Assembly (NCBI RefSeq): GCF_030867095.1
Contig: NC_081835.1
Coordinates: 21,894,501 to 21,958,500, forward strand
Direction: 5' to 3'
Length of the DNA: 64,000 nucleotides
Source: Alligator mississippiensis
Taxonomy: Eukaryota; Chordata; Crocodylia; Alligatoridae
Shown in pieces: positions 32,801-43,149 of the stretch (positions are counted from its first letter, which is position 1; every line of letters starts with the position of its first letter). The position numbers were made by a program, and so were the translations under genes. The notes beneath the pieces were generated by a model, which had not been told where the DNA came from, made no database searches, and saw only the letters and a program-made list of their open reading frames with translations.

Positions 32801-35025
32801 GGTGGAAGAGTGAGGATACTGATTTTTTTGATGTTCCCCACTGATCTTATGCCTTGCAAACCCCACCCCACCAATCTCTGTGCCACTGGCCTGGAACAAA
32901 GTAGAGGTACCAGGGTTGGGACTGTTGTTGGGGGCTTATCAGTCTGTGTTATGTTGAGTGGGGCCATAAGTCTGGGTAATTGGCAACTGGCTGCCTCATC
33001 CCTCAAGGTCACATTGCTTTCCTGAGAGAGGCCAGCATGATTCCCCAGATCCACCTGATGCAAGCCCTAACCCAAACAGACTCCGATATACACTGAAAGC
33101 TACAAATAAGCACCACTGCAAGAAAGACACACCGGGAAATGAAAATTCCCCCTAGCAACCCCCACCTCCCCCTGCCCAACTCCCTCCCTTCCTCTCCTCC
33201 CAGAGAACTGGAGAAGGCTCATCCCTCTGGGCCCTGATGCTTGAGTTTCCCCAGCTGTCCTGGCTCCCACAGCAGGGAGATGGAACCCAGGCATCTACGT
33301 TTTCCCAGCTGGGAGGCAGAATGAAGATGTTCTATGCCATGGTTACTGCTGGGTCGTGAGGGGCTGTATAGCTTCAGGCTCTGGGCAGGGGAAAGGGTCC
33401 AGACAGGGGACACACCAGAAGTCCCTCAGTGTCTCCCTTGTATGTGAGCTCTGCATTTGTGCGTGGAAGGCCAAGTCATGGAATCCAAGATGCTGGATCC
33501 AGGATGGTCACCCAGACACCTGCAGAGTGACAGAGGCATGTGCATAGATGGCAAAAGACAAAAGGGGACCTTTGATGTGGGGGATTAGAATAGACAGGTT
33601 GGTGACTGTTTGCACCCATGGTGCCACAGCACTTGAACAGGCAACCCAGACCTAGGAATGTGACCTAGGACCTAGGAATGTGCTGCAAAGGTCTGTGGAT
33701 GGCCAGCCACTCTCTGAGGGACACTGCACGCGCTGCTACAGAACTGAGAGGGTCGCAGCACTTGGATAAGGAGTTTATGCAAAGGGTCAAAGACTGCTTG
33801 GGATCCAGGTACAACACCCCTGAGTGGTGTTAGTGCTACCTCCCATGGGGAGACCATTGCCCTCCTGGGATGGAGGGGTGGGGCAAGCTGCCACTGCTCC
33901 CTGCCCCTCCCCCAGCATGGAGAGCCCTGCTCCAGGGACCCCTCCTTAGGGCAACATGTCTGAGAGTCCCATGAGGGGGACCCTGGATGGCAGTCGTGAG
34001 GAAGTGCTTCACACTGCACATTGATTGGGTAGGTTCCAAGCCCCCATCCCTAACAAGGGCTAATATGTGTTCTGCTTCCTCCCAGCCTAACCTAGCTCAA
34101 AACTTAGAGTGATTTCATGGCGAGCTGCTTGAACACTTAAACCTTTGCCAAATAAGTATACATGTTACCAAATAAAAACAGTAACATGTCATACCCACTT
34201 TGACCTGACCTATATGATTACATAAGATGGTGATAAATGATCAGGCCCAATGACTCTAGACATGATTGTAGCATGAACATAATGCCTCCCACATGGTGTC
34301 AGTAATTAGGCATGATATGAAGCACTGCTTCTAGCCAGTACAGGCCACATGCTTCCAAGTCTCCACACCTATGCTTATGTCTACCTGGGATTTCTCGCCT
34401 TTCTACTGAAGATTTTTGTCAAGGAGCAGCCTGGCTGACCAGTACTAATGCAGTTAAGCATCTGTCAGATTCAGTTTCTGCCTGGGCCATATTTCTTCAG
34501 TTTGTTTATCTACTTTATTTATGTGGTCTGGATGATATGCATGGAAGGAGGTCCTTCCCTTGGCTTTGTGTAATTGGAGACTAGAGAAGGGGTCCATCAA
34601 ATGATTGGTGCCTGTTGCAGATGTTGCATGGAGCTAAAATTTTAAAAGTGACTAAGTCTTATTTTCAAAGCAGGATAGGCAATGAGGAGCCCAAATCCTT
34701 AAATCCCATTGACTTTCAAAAAGCCATAGATAGGTTTTCATGTCCATCACTGCAGTTTCCCCAAAATTTTGAAGCAGTATCTTCCTGAGATAGGGGGTAT
34801 GCAAGTGTTCCAGCCTGCAGATGCCCACCCTGCTCCCCTGATTCTCATATCTTCTGCAATCTGGGGTGTCCTGGGCAGCAGAGATCAGCTGCTGCTCTAC
34901 CCTCCCAGTCCCTGGCAGGAATGGAGCAGCAAGGAAATGTTCTTTGTGCCTTCCCCAAACTGAGGTCCCACCAGTCTAAGGAAGGCTCAGGGGGCAGCAG
35001 TATCTTGACTCCTCCAGATTACAGA
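29880..35025. other. Large unannotated stretch
   Basis: About 5.1 kb in which I see no gene, RNA or intact transposon. A GT run lies at 31369-31381. From 32.2 to 34.0 kb base composition is more even, with several short frames, but none has domain-like sequence or splice context I trust. A tandem word (GACCTAGGAATGTG) occurs twice near 33650-33680, and a perfect small hairpin (ACATGTTAC / GTAACATGT) at 34157-34188. Confidence 0.5.
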
Positions 35026-35196
35026 GAGAGACTATTTTCACTATAAACAGAATTTTCACTAAAAATAATTTTGACAATGATAATAAGAATGAGCGCTAGA
35101 ATCACTTTATTTTGACCTTAAGTAGATTTATCGATTTATAGGGCAAGTCTACACGTGCTGGTTTAAGGAGCATTATCTATTTTTAAGGTACATTAA

Positions 35197-35364
35197 GGGC
35201 ATGGGTCTACATGTGTGCACCCTTAATGTGCCTTAAAAATGGCACTTTTAGGTTAAGATGCATTAATGCTGTGTATGTTGACTGACTTGGGACTAACTTT
35301 AGTCCCAAGTCGGTCCATACACTGCATTAATGTACCTTAGTGCATGCATGTGGGGACGCATGCC
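35197..35364. mobile_element. Harbinger-like MITE with TAA duplication
   Basis: The 168-bp element begins GGGCATGGGTCTACATGTG and ends CCACATGCATGCAC-like sequence in inverse, closing GGGGACGCATGCC. TAA flanks it at 35194-35196 and 35365-35367, the three-base duplication expected of PIF/Harbinger. It can fold end to end; the centre has the perfect stem GACTTGGGACTAA against TTAGTCCCAAGTC. Confidence 0.82.
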
Positions 35365-35409
35365 TAAATGACTTTAATGGGCATTAGGAAAATGCACATT
35401 AAGTTTAGG

Positions 35410-36225
35410 GGTGTACTTGGTAGCTGTGTTGGTCTGAGACACAAAGACATACAAAAAACTAAAACTCTTGGTTCCAAAATGATACCGTTTATTAGACCAA
35501 CTGGAAAATGGCAAGAAAACTGTCCTTTTCTGCAAGCTTTCGGGATCAAAGTCCCTTTTTCAGGGTCTGGGAAAAGATGGTAAAAAGTCCCCATTGGTAG
35601 GAGATAAACTTCACTTTTGCACAGAGGGAGCTGAAGATGGAAGGCTGTCCCTCTGGGTCCATGAGAGCGTCTTTGTGAGCTGTGTTGAGTAGCTCTCCGA
35701 TGTGTTGATCAGGTAGAATTCCTTCCCTGGAGTTGGTCTAATAAAAGGTATCATTTTGGAATCAAGAGTTCTAGTTTTTTGTATATCCTTTTGCCTCAGA
35801 CCAACATGGCTACCCAGTATATCCCTGAAACATGGAAGATGCCAAATTTTAGCTGATTTGGGATTTTAAACTTCATTGCAGAACAACAAGGACATTTTTT
35901 TACCTCCCTGCCTGCCACCTGACACCTCCAGGGAAGGACTTCTACCTGATCAACGCATAAAAGAGCTACTCAACACAGCTCACAAAGACACTCTCATGGA
36001 CTCTGAGGGACAACCTTCCATTCTGAGCTCCCTCTGTGCAAAATGAATTTTATTTCCTACCTATGGGGACTTTTTACCATCTTGTACCATCTATACTTTT
36101 CCCAGACCCTGACGAAGGGACTTTGATCCCGAAAGCTTGCAGAAAAGGACAATTTTCTTGCCATTTTCCAGTTGGTCTAATAAAAGGTATCATTTTGGAA
36201 CCAAGAGTTCTAGTTTTTTGTATGT
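35410..36225 (+). mobile_element. Penelope-like (tentative) composite retroposon with 13-bp duplication
   Basis: The 816-bp insertion is flanked by the perfect 13-bp duplication CATTAAGTTTAGG (35397-35409 and 36226-36238). It has three parts: an inverted copy (35410-35731), a plus-strand tail (about 35732-35815, GTTGGTCTAATAAAAGG to CAGACCAACATGGCTACC), and a plus copy (about 35816-36225). Each unit has a hammerhead-like core, then an AATAAA signal. A tandem pair plus an inverted 5' partial copy and a variable-length duplication is the arrangement known for Penelope-like elements. No reverse transcriptase or GIY-YIG domain is present, so the class is inferred from structure. Confidence 0.7.
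36109..36134 (+). ncRNA. Hammerhead-like RNA core (best copy)
   Basis: CTGACGA (36109-36115) is followed by one A, then GGGA, a CTTTGA loop, TCCC, and GAAA (36131-36134). Hammerhead ribozymes have CUGANGA, helix II and GAAA in this order. The extra A before the helix is non-canonical and I cannot point to a cleavage site or helices I and III with confidence. The call is therefore a motif resemblance, not a proven ribozyme. Confidence 0.3.
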
Positions 36226-36431
36226 CATTAAGTTTAGGCGCATGTAAAAGCATGTGTAGATGCGCCCACAGATAGATATAGGTATAGCTATAAATCCCTA
36301 AATTTACTTAAGTCAAAATGATATGACTCTAGTGCACATTCTTATTTTCGATGTCAAAAACAGTGCAAGTATAGCAAAATTATTCCTTATAGTGAAAATA
36401 GTCTGTTTATATTGAAAACTATATATACATA

Positions 36432-36470
36432 TATAGAGAGAGAGTGAGTGAGAGAAAGAGAGAGAGTACA
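36432..36470. repeat. GA-rich simple repeat
   Basis: Runs of GAGAGAGA interspersed with GTGAGTGA, after an AT-rich ATATATACATATATA stretch. Confidence 0.85.
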
Positions 36471-36895
36471 AAATAAAGCCATTACATTATGCAGGCATCA
36501 AAAAAGCTCAAAAAAGTAATAAGGAAGATGTTAATAAGGAATAAGGAAGAAGTTCTACTGTATGTTTTGCAATGAGTTCCATAGTAACTCCTTGTACTTT
36601 CCCTTGCACCTGGGGTCTCATAATTTCTTATGTTCTGAAAATATGCTGTGTAAAATTGCAGTTAAAAAAAATCATTCTTCTAATTTTGAAAAGCAAGACA
36701 AACTTTGGATTAATTATCTTCTGAGGACAGCAAAAAGTGAAGTTTCTTTAACTTGCACTGTCAAATATGACAATTATTTGCAGGCCTCTGTGTTAAGAAT
36801 AAGCAGAAGACATTTTTTCCAGAATAACTATAGCCATTAACTTGTTGCTAATTAAACTCTTTTAAGCCATCCTTCTCACTTTCATTGAATATTGT

Positions 36896-37044
36896 GGGCA
36901 TGTCTACATGTGTCCCTACAACACCACTGTTACTGTGCTGTCACTGTGATGGCACAGTGACAACCTGTACCATGGGAACGAAGCAGTGACGCCAGTTTTT
37001 GCCCATGGATGCTATGTCGCTGTAGCATCACATGTAGACACACC
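36896..37044. mobile_element. Harbinger-like MITE (Chompy-like), copy 1 of cluster
   Basis: It begins GGGCATGTCTACATGTG and ends CACATGTAGACACACC, with inner words GGCACAGTGACA, TACCATGGGAA and GCTATGTCGCTGTAGC. The right end is followed by TTA; the left flank is TGT, so the target duplication is not intact, probably through the rearrangement described for this cluster. Confidence 0.75.
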
Positions 37045-37275
37045 TTATATGTAGCTTTTTCACTCCACATATGTACCTATCATTTCTAGTAGCTAGGTTG
37101 GTATCACTATTCAGGACTTCCTTTTGGTGAAGTACTAAAAGCAAGATTGGAGACTTTTGGAGGATGTGCAGTAGAATCTGAAGAGACAGAAGAAAATAAA
37201 AGATAGAATACTAATACCAATGTAGCTACTAGAAATGAGACAGTTACACATGCAGAGTGAAAATGCTACACACAG
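37045..37275. repeat. Flank sequence in direct and inverted copy
   Basis: 37045-37112 (GTAGCTTTTTCACTCCACAT, then TTTCTAGTAGCTAGG) is followed at 37135-37273 by an inverted, longer copy of the same flank. The same 140-base flank recurs in direct orientation at 37545-37690. The inverted copy is the more diverged one. Confidence 0.8.
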
Positions 37276-37541
37276 GGTGTGTCTACATGTGATGCTATGT
37301 CGTCATAGTAACATGCTATGGTGACAGTGTCCGTGGTCAAAAACCGTGGCACCACCACTGTCACCATGGCAATGCACTCCCTTGATATAGGGCATTGCTA
37401 CAGCGATGTAGCGGCTAAAAATAACCAAAAGGAAGTACTAAATGATGGCACAGTGACAGCCTGTACCATGGGAATGAAGCAGTGAAACCACAGTTTTTGC
37501 CCACGGATGCTATGTCGCTGTAGCATCACATGTAGACACAC
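37276..37541. mobile_element. Harbinger-like MITE (Chompy-like), copy 2 of cluster
   Basis: It begins GGGTGTGTCTACATGTGATG and ends CACATGTAGACACACC. It is longer than copy 1; its right 100 bases are nearly identical to copy 1, while its left half has TGGTGACAGTGTCCG and GGCATTGCTACAGCGATG as in the MITE at 22662-22941. AAGGAAGTACTAA marks the middle. Confidence 0.78.
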
Positions 37542-37744
37542 CTTATATGTAGCTTTTTCACTCCACATGTGTACCTATCATTTCTAGTAGCTAGGTTGGT
37601 ATCACTATTCTAGGTTTTATTTCCTTCTATCTCTTCAGATTCTGCAGCACATCCTCTAAAAAAGTCTCCAATCTTGCTTTTTTCCAGTTGTGTAATTTAC
37701 TTCAATGAGAGCTGCAATGGTCAGCACCTCTCAGGATTAGACTA

Positions 37745-37825
37745 CTAGGACATGATCCAAAACCCATTGAACTAATGAAAGAATCCCACTGATGTCAATA
37801 TACTGTGGATCAGGCCTTTAATGAA
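37745..37825. repeat. Ancient near-palindromic amniote repeat fragment
   Basis: GATCCAAAACCCATTGA and GTGGATCAGGCCTTTAATG face each other around CACTGATGTCAATA. This matches the style of an old, common amniote repeat; see 21515-21600. Confidence 0.45.
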
Positions 37826-38327
37826 TATCTGGATCCCACATCCTGGTAAGTAATCTTTTGGTTAGATCTACAACATCTGTTCTGTACACCTTAAGTTAAA
37901 GCTGTAAAGCTTTTCTTCTTTCAGGGGAATCAGTGTATTTCATGTGAAAGTAATTGCCTCTTCTAATTTGAGCATATTTAAAACTACATAAAAAGTATTA
38001 TTAACAGGTGCATTGTCATCTTATGTGGTGCACAGTAGGTTTTATGTATTAGGAGATAATTAATCTTTTTTTTTTCTTTTTAAGAGTATAATTCCCATTT
38101 ATTAGCTATATGACTGCATTGCATGGTTTTTGTTTTCACTTCAATACATTTCTTGTTTAATTGATAAAGCAGTATTTTTTAAGAAGAATTAGAATCTGAG
38201 AATTGGCAATGAAGGGCATAATATATAGTTCATTGTCTTGGGCCCAATCATAATGCATATCTAATTTTTCAGGGGAAGAAAGGGATATGCACAAATGGTC
38301 TTGCACTTTTTTCCTTTTCACAGTATG
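37826..38327. other. Unannotated spacer
   Basis: About 500 AT-rich bases with no recognised feature. Confidence 0.55.
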
Positions 38328-38590
38328 CGTCTACACATGCTAATAATCTGGGAGCAGTTTATTTTAAAGGACTCCAGAGTAAACTCTCCTGGGCACACAT
38401 CTACACGTGCAGGGTCATGGGAGTAGATTTACTGCTCGTAGCAGCAGATGGCTCCCACTCCCTGCAGCCCTGCACTGGGCCCCTGCAGCAGTCAAGGAAA
38501 ACTCTAGGCTCCCCCTGGGTGCTACCGTAGGGGCTGGCAGGGAGCATGGGGTCAGGAGACAGCTGTCTCCTGGTGTGGGCTGGGTCATTG

Positions 38591-39837
38591 TGTGACAGGG
38601 GGAAGCTCTCGGAGCCAGGTCTCATGCTGGCCCACCCACCTGTCCCTATGGGGCAGGTCGCCCAGTCTCATCTGCCATGACTTTGCTGTTCCATAAACTG
38701 TTGGTACAATGTGGGAGACTACCTGCCTCCTGCCCCAATGCCAGGGGGCACTATCTGCGGCTTTGAACCTCCCGTACGCCGCAGCCCATGCCTCATAGAT
38801 GACATCCAGATTAGTATTACTCCCAGTCTGAGACTGGAGCAAACCCAGTCCAAAGTTGGGCTCCACTCACCCATGCATTCACACTGCCTCCCCTCACACA
38901 GGAGGCCTCTTACACTCCACCCCCCTCTCACCGGGGCCTCTAGCATACTGCCCATTACTGGGCCGCACTCTACTGCCTTTGTTGCTCCTTGAGTGGCCCC
39001 TCTTGGGCCATCAGGCTTTGTTACTCACACACTGGCCTCGCCACGCAGTCCTTCAGTTCCTACACATACCCGTACTTTACATGGTCCGGCCTTGTGCCAA
39101 ACTGTGGGCTAATTCTGCCCCAAGCCCCTCACCAGGCAACTTTACACTACGCCCCACCCTGGGGTATCTGTGTCATGCTTGCAACCAACTTCTCAAAGGG
39201 CTGGCTCTTGCACTGGCCTTCAGGCTTACTCACATTCAGCCCTAATCAGTGCACCCCTGGGACTGTCCTTCAGGCCTACTCCCACTTTAGCCCTACTCTG
39301 TGTGGGGCCGCCCAATGCTCTACACACTACCCCCTCTGGGGTCTCCAGGATCTGCATGCCTGCTGGGCTCAGGCACCTACACATGGGCATACCTGGCCCC
39401 CACTACTCACACACACTACCTCCTCTGGGGTCTCCGAGATCTCGTATCCATGCTGGGCTCAGGTGGCACTCCGCTTGCCGTACCTGGCCCCACTACTCCC
39501 ACAACTGCCTCCAAAATGGGGGCTGGGGTTAAGGGGCCTTTCACTGGGGAAGTAACTGACCTGGCATTTCCTGGGGGCTCCTGTACCACCAGGAGCCCCA
39601 CCAAGCCACCCTTCCCCAACAGAGTGCAGTTTTAGATCATGGCCAGGACCAAGAGCCTCCTGCTCTCACCTCCAGATGTTCCATGTTGCTCAGCCAGACA
39701 ATGATTCTGCCTGGGCTGGCAGCACCAAACTGCAGCCTTTATATACCTAGTGCTCCAAATGGCTGCCCTTATCAGGCACCTGGTAGCTGCCTGCCTTTGC
39801 CCTTGAAGTGGCAGGCACCTAAAGGTGCACTGCCACA
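38591..39837 (-). mobile_element. LTR family 2, minus copy, with perfect target duplication
   Basis: On the minus strand the 1247-bp LTR begins TGTGGCAGTGCACCTTTAGG and ends CTTCCCCCTGTCACA. CATTG flanks it on both sides (38586-38590 and 39838-39842). It has a TATATAAAGG box near its start, a GAAATGCCAGG block, and a middle made of degenerate units around CACACTACC and CTCTGGGGTCTCC. The long frames here (38989-39635, several frames and both strands) are products of these repeats. No internal proviral DNA is present, so it is a solo LTR. Confidence 0.88.
39737..39746 (-). promoter_or_regulatory. TATA box of LTR family 2
   Basis: TATATAAAGG on the minus strand, about 90 bases into the LTR, is a strong TATA consensus. 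The short U3 that this implies is unusual. Confidence 0.55.
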
Positions 39838-39842
39838 CATTG

Positions 39843-40235
39843 CAATTGCAGGGCCAGGGCTGGGAGAGCCTTATTGCCTAGTGCCAGCTCTGTGGTTGTG
39901 GGGCTGGGGCCGTGAGATCCTTATCTTGCAGCCCGAGCCCTGTGGTCGTGAAGCCTGGGCTGGGAGATTCTTTTCTCCCAGTACTAGCTCCACAGTTGCG
40001 GTGCCAGTGACTGCAGAGCTGGCATTGGGAGAGAAGAATCTCCCAGCCCAGGCTTCACAATGGTGGAGTTTGGGTTGGGAGACAAGGATCTCCCAGCCTT
40101 GGCCCTGCAATTGTGGAGTGGGGGCTGGGAGCTCCCTGCTGCTGGGGAAGTAGGAGATAGCCTGCCCTGGCAGCAGGCAGCTCCTGGGGGCAGGGAGCAA
40201 GAAATTGCTCCCTGCTGTCCAGCTGACTGGGAGCA
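39843..40235. repeat. Array of small palindromic units
   Basis: Words GGGCTGGGAGA and TCTCCCAGCC alternate along about 390 bases with a spacing near 60, so direct and inverted copies are interleaved. Examples lie at about 39858, 39958, 40020-40055 and 40071-40105. It is part of the MITE that received the LTR. Frames on both strands are by-products. Confidence 0.65.
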
Positions 40236-40445
40236 AATGTGCTCCTGGTCATGTACGCTACACGTGTGCTACTGTGCAGTAAGTAATTGAAAGTTAATTT
40301 GCTAATTGCATTTGCAGGTAGCAAATTTACTTGTGATTAGTGCCAATTACTGCGCAGTAAGTGTCTACACCTATAGATTTTGATGCTCACTGCTCAGTAA
40401 TTAGCTCTAATCTCAAGTAAAGTGTCTTGTGTAGACACACTCTCC

Positions 40446-41355
40446 GTTATGCAGTGCTGCATCATTAAGGAAAGTCGCCTTCCTGATGTTAGTTGAAAAT
40501 CAGTTGATACTATGAATGAGGAGGACTGATAACCTCACAACTTCATCTTTAGCTAGCACAATTGCAGATTTTTTTCTTTTTCATAAAAGTTCTTTGTATT
40601 TCATAAAAGTCTAGCGCATCTTTGAAGATTACTAAATCAGGTAATGGCAATAATACTTTGTGATAGTGACTATTTATTTAAATATAATGTGTTTGTTTAT
40701 TATTTGCTTTTTTATTATGAGACAGGTAAATAGGCTCACTTGACTGACCTTCATTATAGTAGTATAGTCCATACTAGAACCATTTTACATACTTTGGATT
40801 TGAAAAAATCACCAACCAAACTAGGGCTAAGTCCTCGGAATCACCTTTTATATTTCTCCTTAGGAAGCCTTCTATGCCTATGCCTCTAATCCTCTCTGTG
40901 CTTTTCTCTGGATTGTTTCTGTTCATTTTCTGTTCCTTTGTGAGAAAATGATCAAAAACTTTTGTACACCATACATGTATATAATGCCAGCATAAGTTTT
41001 TCTAAGCCATTTTTAACTTTTAATTTAAACCAAAAAAAGTAAAATGGGCTGGTATTTAAGGCTCCTGGCTTAGCTTTTCTAATAAAACATGAAAACTAAA
41101 AGCAGCTCAGCCACTAGGGAGGCCGGATGAAAGTGGCAGGGACTAGGTTCATGGAAATAAAGTTGAAATACAGGTCCCCCCCCAATGTTATTTTTAAAGC
41201 TTGCACCTGCGGATGCTTGCTTTCAGTTGCTCAGCAGCAGTGACTGGGTTCCATTCACATTTGAATTTCTATTTTAAAACCGGGAGTGCTAAATAGCTTC
41301 TGTCTTCACCATTTTTGATAGAACTGAAAATATGAAAGGGAGCTGGCAGCTGCTG
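40446..41355. other. Unannotated spacer
   Basis: About 900 bases, AT-rich. No gene or transposon recognised. Confidence 0.55.
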
Positions 41356-41358
41356 AAG

Positions 41359-41507
41359 TGTTATTGACTCAGGTAAAAGAAGAGGAGAGGGAGTTGGTGA
41401 TGATAAATAAGCAACACAGCTGAAGACAGGCAATAATCTATCTGTGTTTCCTTTATAATAATTAGTTTGAATGATCTGAATTTAAAGAATGGAGTGGAAA
41501 ATAATAC
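41359..41507. repeat. Duplicated block, copy 1
   Basis: This block and 46281-46425 align over about 145 bases at roughly 80 percent by eye. Both start TGTTATTGACT-AGGTAAAAGA and continue through AGAGGAGAGG, GCAATAAT-TATCTGTG and TTTGAATGAT to GGAAAATAATAC. It has no terminal repeats and no obvious transposon family. It may be an old repeat or a duplicated functional element. Confidence 0.8.
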
Positions 41508-41509
41508 TA

Positions 41510-42360
41510 ATGAAACAAACTCCAAATACAAAAGCTCTATGAATCCCTAAAACCAGAACAGTCATAGATGTGAGAGAAAAATGGAGAAGCAGATTTTCTT
41601 ACCCTTTTTATTTTATTTTTTACAATGTTCTTTGTTTATGGTATCCTGCCAATTTTTGCCGTGGTCTTTTTCTTCCTTGTTCACGATGAGCTAGTATGTA
41701 CTCTAGTGCCTTTCAGGATTCATTTGCTTGACATGACATGCCACCACCATCTAAGTAATTTTTTCTAAGCATGAAAGCAAAAGATTCCTGTCCGGCAGTA
41801 TCACTACATGAGGAGATAATGGCTAAAAATGATTCTAAACTGTTAGGTTTAGATTTACACCAGAAATTCCTGAATGCACTATTATTGTGCATCCAATACA
41901 ATGGGTTTGTATTCTAAAACTCTCTTGAATAGAGTGAACAAACATTACTGAACGTCTGGGATTGTTTGAATCTGGGGTTTTGTTTTGGAGCCATGATGTC
42001 TCTACAAATAACGCATCCTCTTTGTGTTCAGAATCCTGGTTGTTTTCTTTATTCAGTAGCACATTTTTCTCTATTAACTTTTTTGCCTAGTATTTTCCAG
42101 ACTGTTGTTTTTCAAAGTTCTCTACCCAATGGCCCTGTCAATAATGGTGGAATTTTGCCCTTTAGGACAACAGTTTGGGAGGCCCAGTGCAGATGGTCTA
42201 TTGGCTATGATTAGTTCTGGTCTAAGGCCCATAACTTGTGCCAGTGACCAGATTGGCTGCTGGCAGTAACAAAATCAGAGCAGAAGCTGACCTCTCTCAT
42301 CCCCTGCTTAGGTACAGGGATGCACTGTGACCAGAGTACTTAAAAAGTTGGCAGCAGCTT
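41510..42360. other. Unannotated spacer
   Basis: About 850 bases with no recognised feature. Confidence 0.5.
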
Positions 42361-42369
42361 AATCTACAA

Positions 42370-42479
42370 CAGGGGTTGTCAACCAGGGCTCCATGTCCGG
42401 CTGCCCACCCTCCCCAACTCCACATCCGGCCACCACCACCAGAAGGGGTACACTCCTTAAAAAAGGTTGAAAACCCCTG
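42370..42479 (+). mobile_element. Short hAT deletion derivative (family b)
   Basis: The 110-bp element begins CAGGGGTTGTCAACCAGGG and ends AAGGTTGAAAACCCCTG. A perfect 8-bp duplication ATCTACAA flanks it (42362-42369 and 42480-42487). Ends match 6585-6901, with most of the interior gone. Confidence 0.93.
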
Positions 42480-42489
42480 ATCTACAATA

Positions 42490-43010
42490 AAGCTGCTACC
42501 AATAAAGCTACTACCATTGTTAACAGCAGTCAACAAATTATTTTCAGAACAGGTAAGTAATTTTTGCAAGATGTTCCTAGTATCGACAGGATCTAAATGA
42601 CTGTTATGGATTTAACTTTTGAAAATGAGACAATGTTCTTATAAAGTACCACTTAAAGAAACGAATATTTTTTACCATTTCTCCATCTTTTTGGTAAAAG
42701 GGTTGACAAGTCCTGAAGTCAAGAAAGGAAAACTACTGTTTTGATTTTTTTTTTTAATTTTAACTATGTGAACTTAGTTGTATGCCAATCAAGGCTTTTT
42801 TTCCCCATTGAGTGTATCCAGCAACTGGTTTTCTCTACCCACTGTTTCCATGTTCCACAAAGAACTCTGTTTAATGCAATATACACCTCTTGAAAAGTAA
42901 CTCAGTTTTACACTCTGGTCCCATATTGTGATCATACTTATTGTCCCTATGCAACTATCACCCAGAAAAATACCCCTTTTCCGTCTTATCCTTTAATGAA
43001 AAGACATAGA
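42490..43010. other. Unannotated spacer
   Basis: About 500 bases, no recognised feature. Confidence 0.5.
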
Positions 43011-43011
43011 C

Positions 43012-43147
43012 AAAGTAAGGAGAGTCTTATATTTTTAAAAGGCAGACAAGGTTCTTTCAGTAGATGTGACATCTTTTATGAAACCAACCAAACAGTTGGA
43101 AAAATTGTTCTTTGCAAGCTTTTGGGCACAGACATCCTTTTTCAGGC
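43012..43147 (-). mobile_element. Penelope-like (tentative) repeat tail
   Basis: Minus-strand order is CTGAAAAAGGATGTCTGTGC, CCAAAAGCTTGCAAAG, CAACTGTTTGG, then AAAAGATGTCACATCTACTG and AACCTTGTCTGCC. It matches the 58878-59262 copy. The AATAAA signal has been lost (TTCATAAAAG). Confidence 0.75.
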
Positions 43148-43149
43148 AC

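Larger units (their letters stand above)
35028..36405. mobile_element. Nested inverted-repeat element, outer shell
   Basis: Left arm 35028-35142 (GACTATTTTCACTATA, AATAAGAATGAGCGCTAGA, ACCTTAAGTAGATTTAT) is inverted at about 36275-36405. Inside the arms a second pair of ends, GGGCAAGTCTACACGTGC near 35143 and GCATGTGTAGATGCGCCC near 36265, marks a Harbinger-like element. That element in turn carries a smaller MITE (35197-35364) and a retroposed insertion (35410-36225). There is no transposase. Confidence 0.7.
38328..40445. mobile_element. Nested Harbinger-like element with an LTR inside
   Basis: Outer ends read GTATGCGTCTACACATGC (about 38330) and CTTGTGTAGACACAC (about 40430). Inner ends GGGCACACATCTACACGTGC (38391) and CATGTACGCTACACGTGTGC (about 40250) suggest a second element within it. 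LTR family 2 lies inside that (38591-39837). Words such as TTACTGCGCAGTAA and GCTCAGTAATTAGC mark the right outer arm. Target duplications of the two MITE layers are not clear. Confidence 0.6.

Noticed and set aside
32350..34039. Series of 60-115 codon frames suggesting an exon cluster
   Set aside because: No consistent frame, splice sites or conserved motifs; composition alone explains them.
38856..39635. Cluster of long overlapping plus-strand frames
   Set aside because: All fall inside the minus-strand LTR family 2 copy and reflect its degenerate GC-rich units in three frames.
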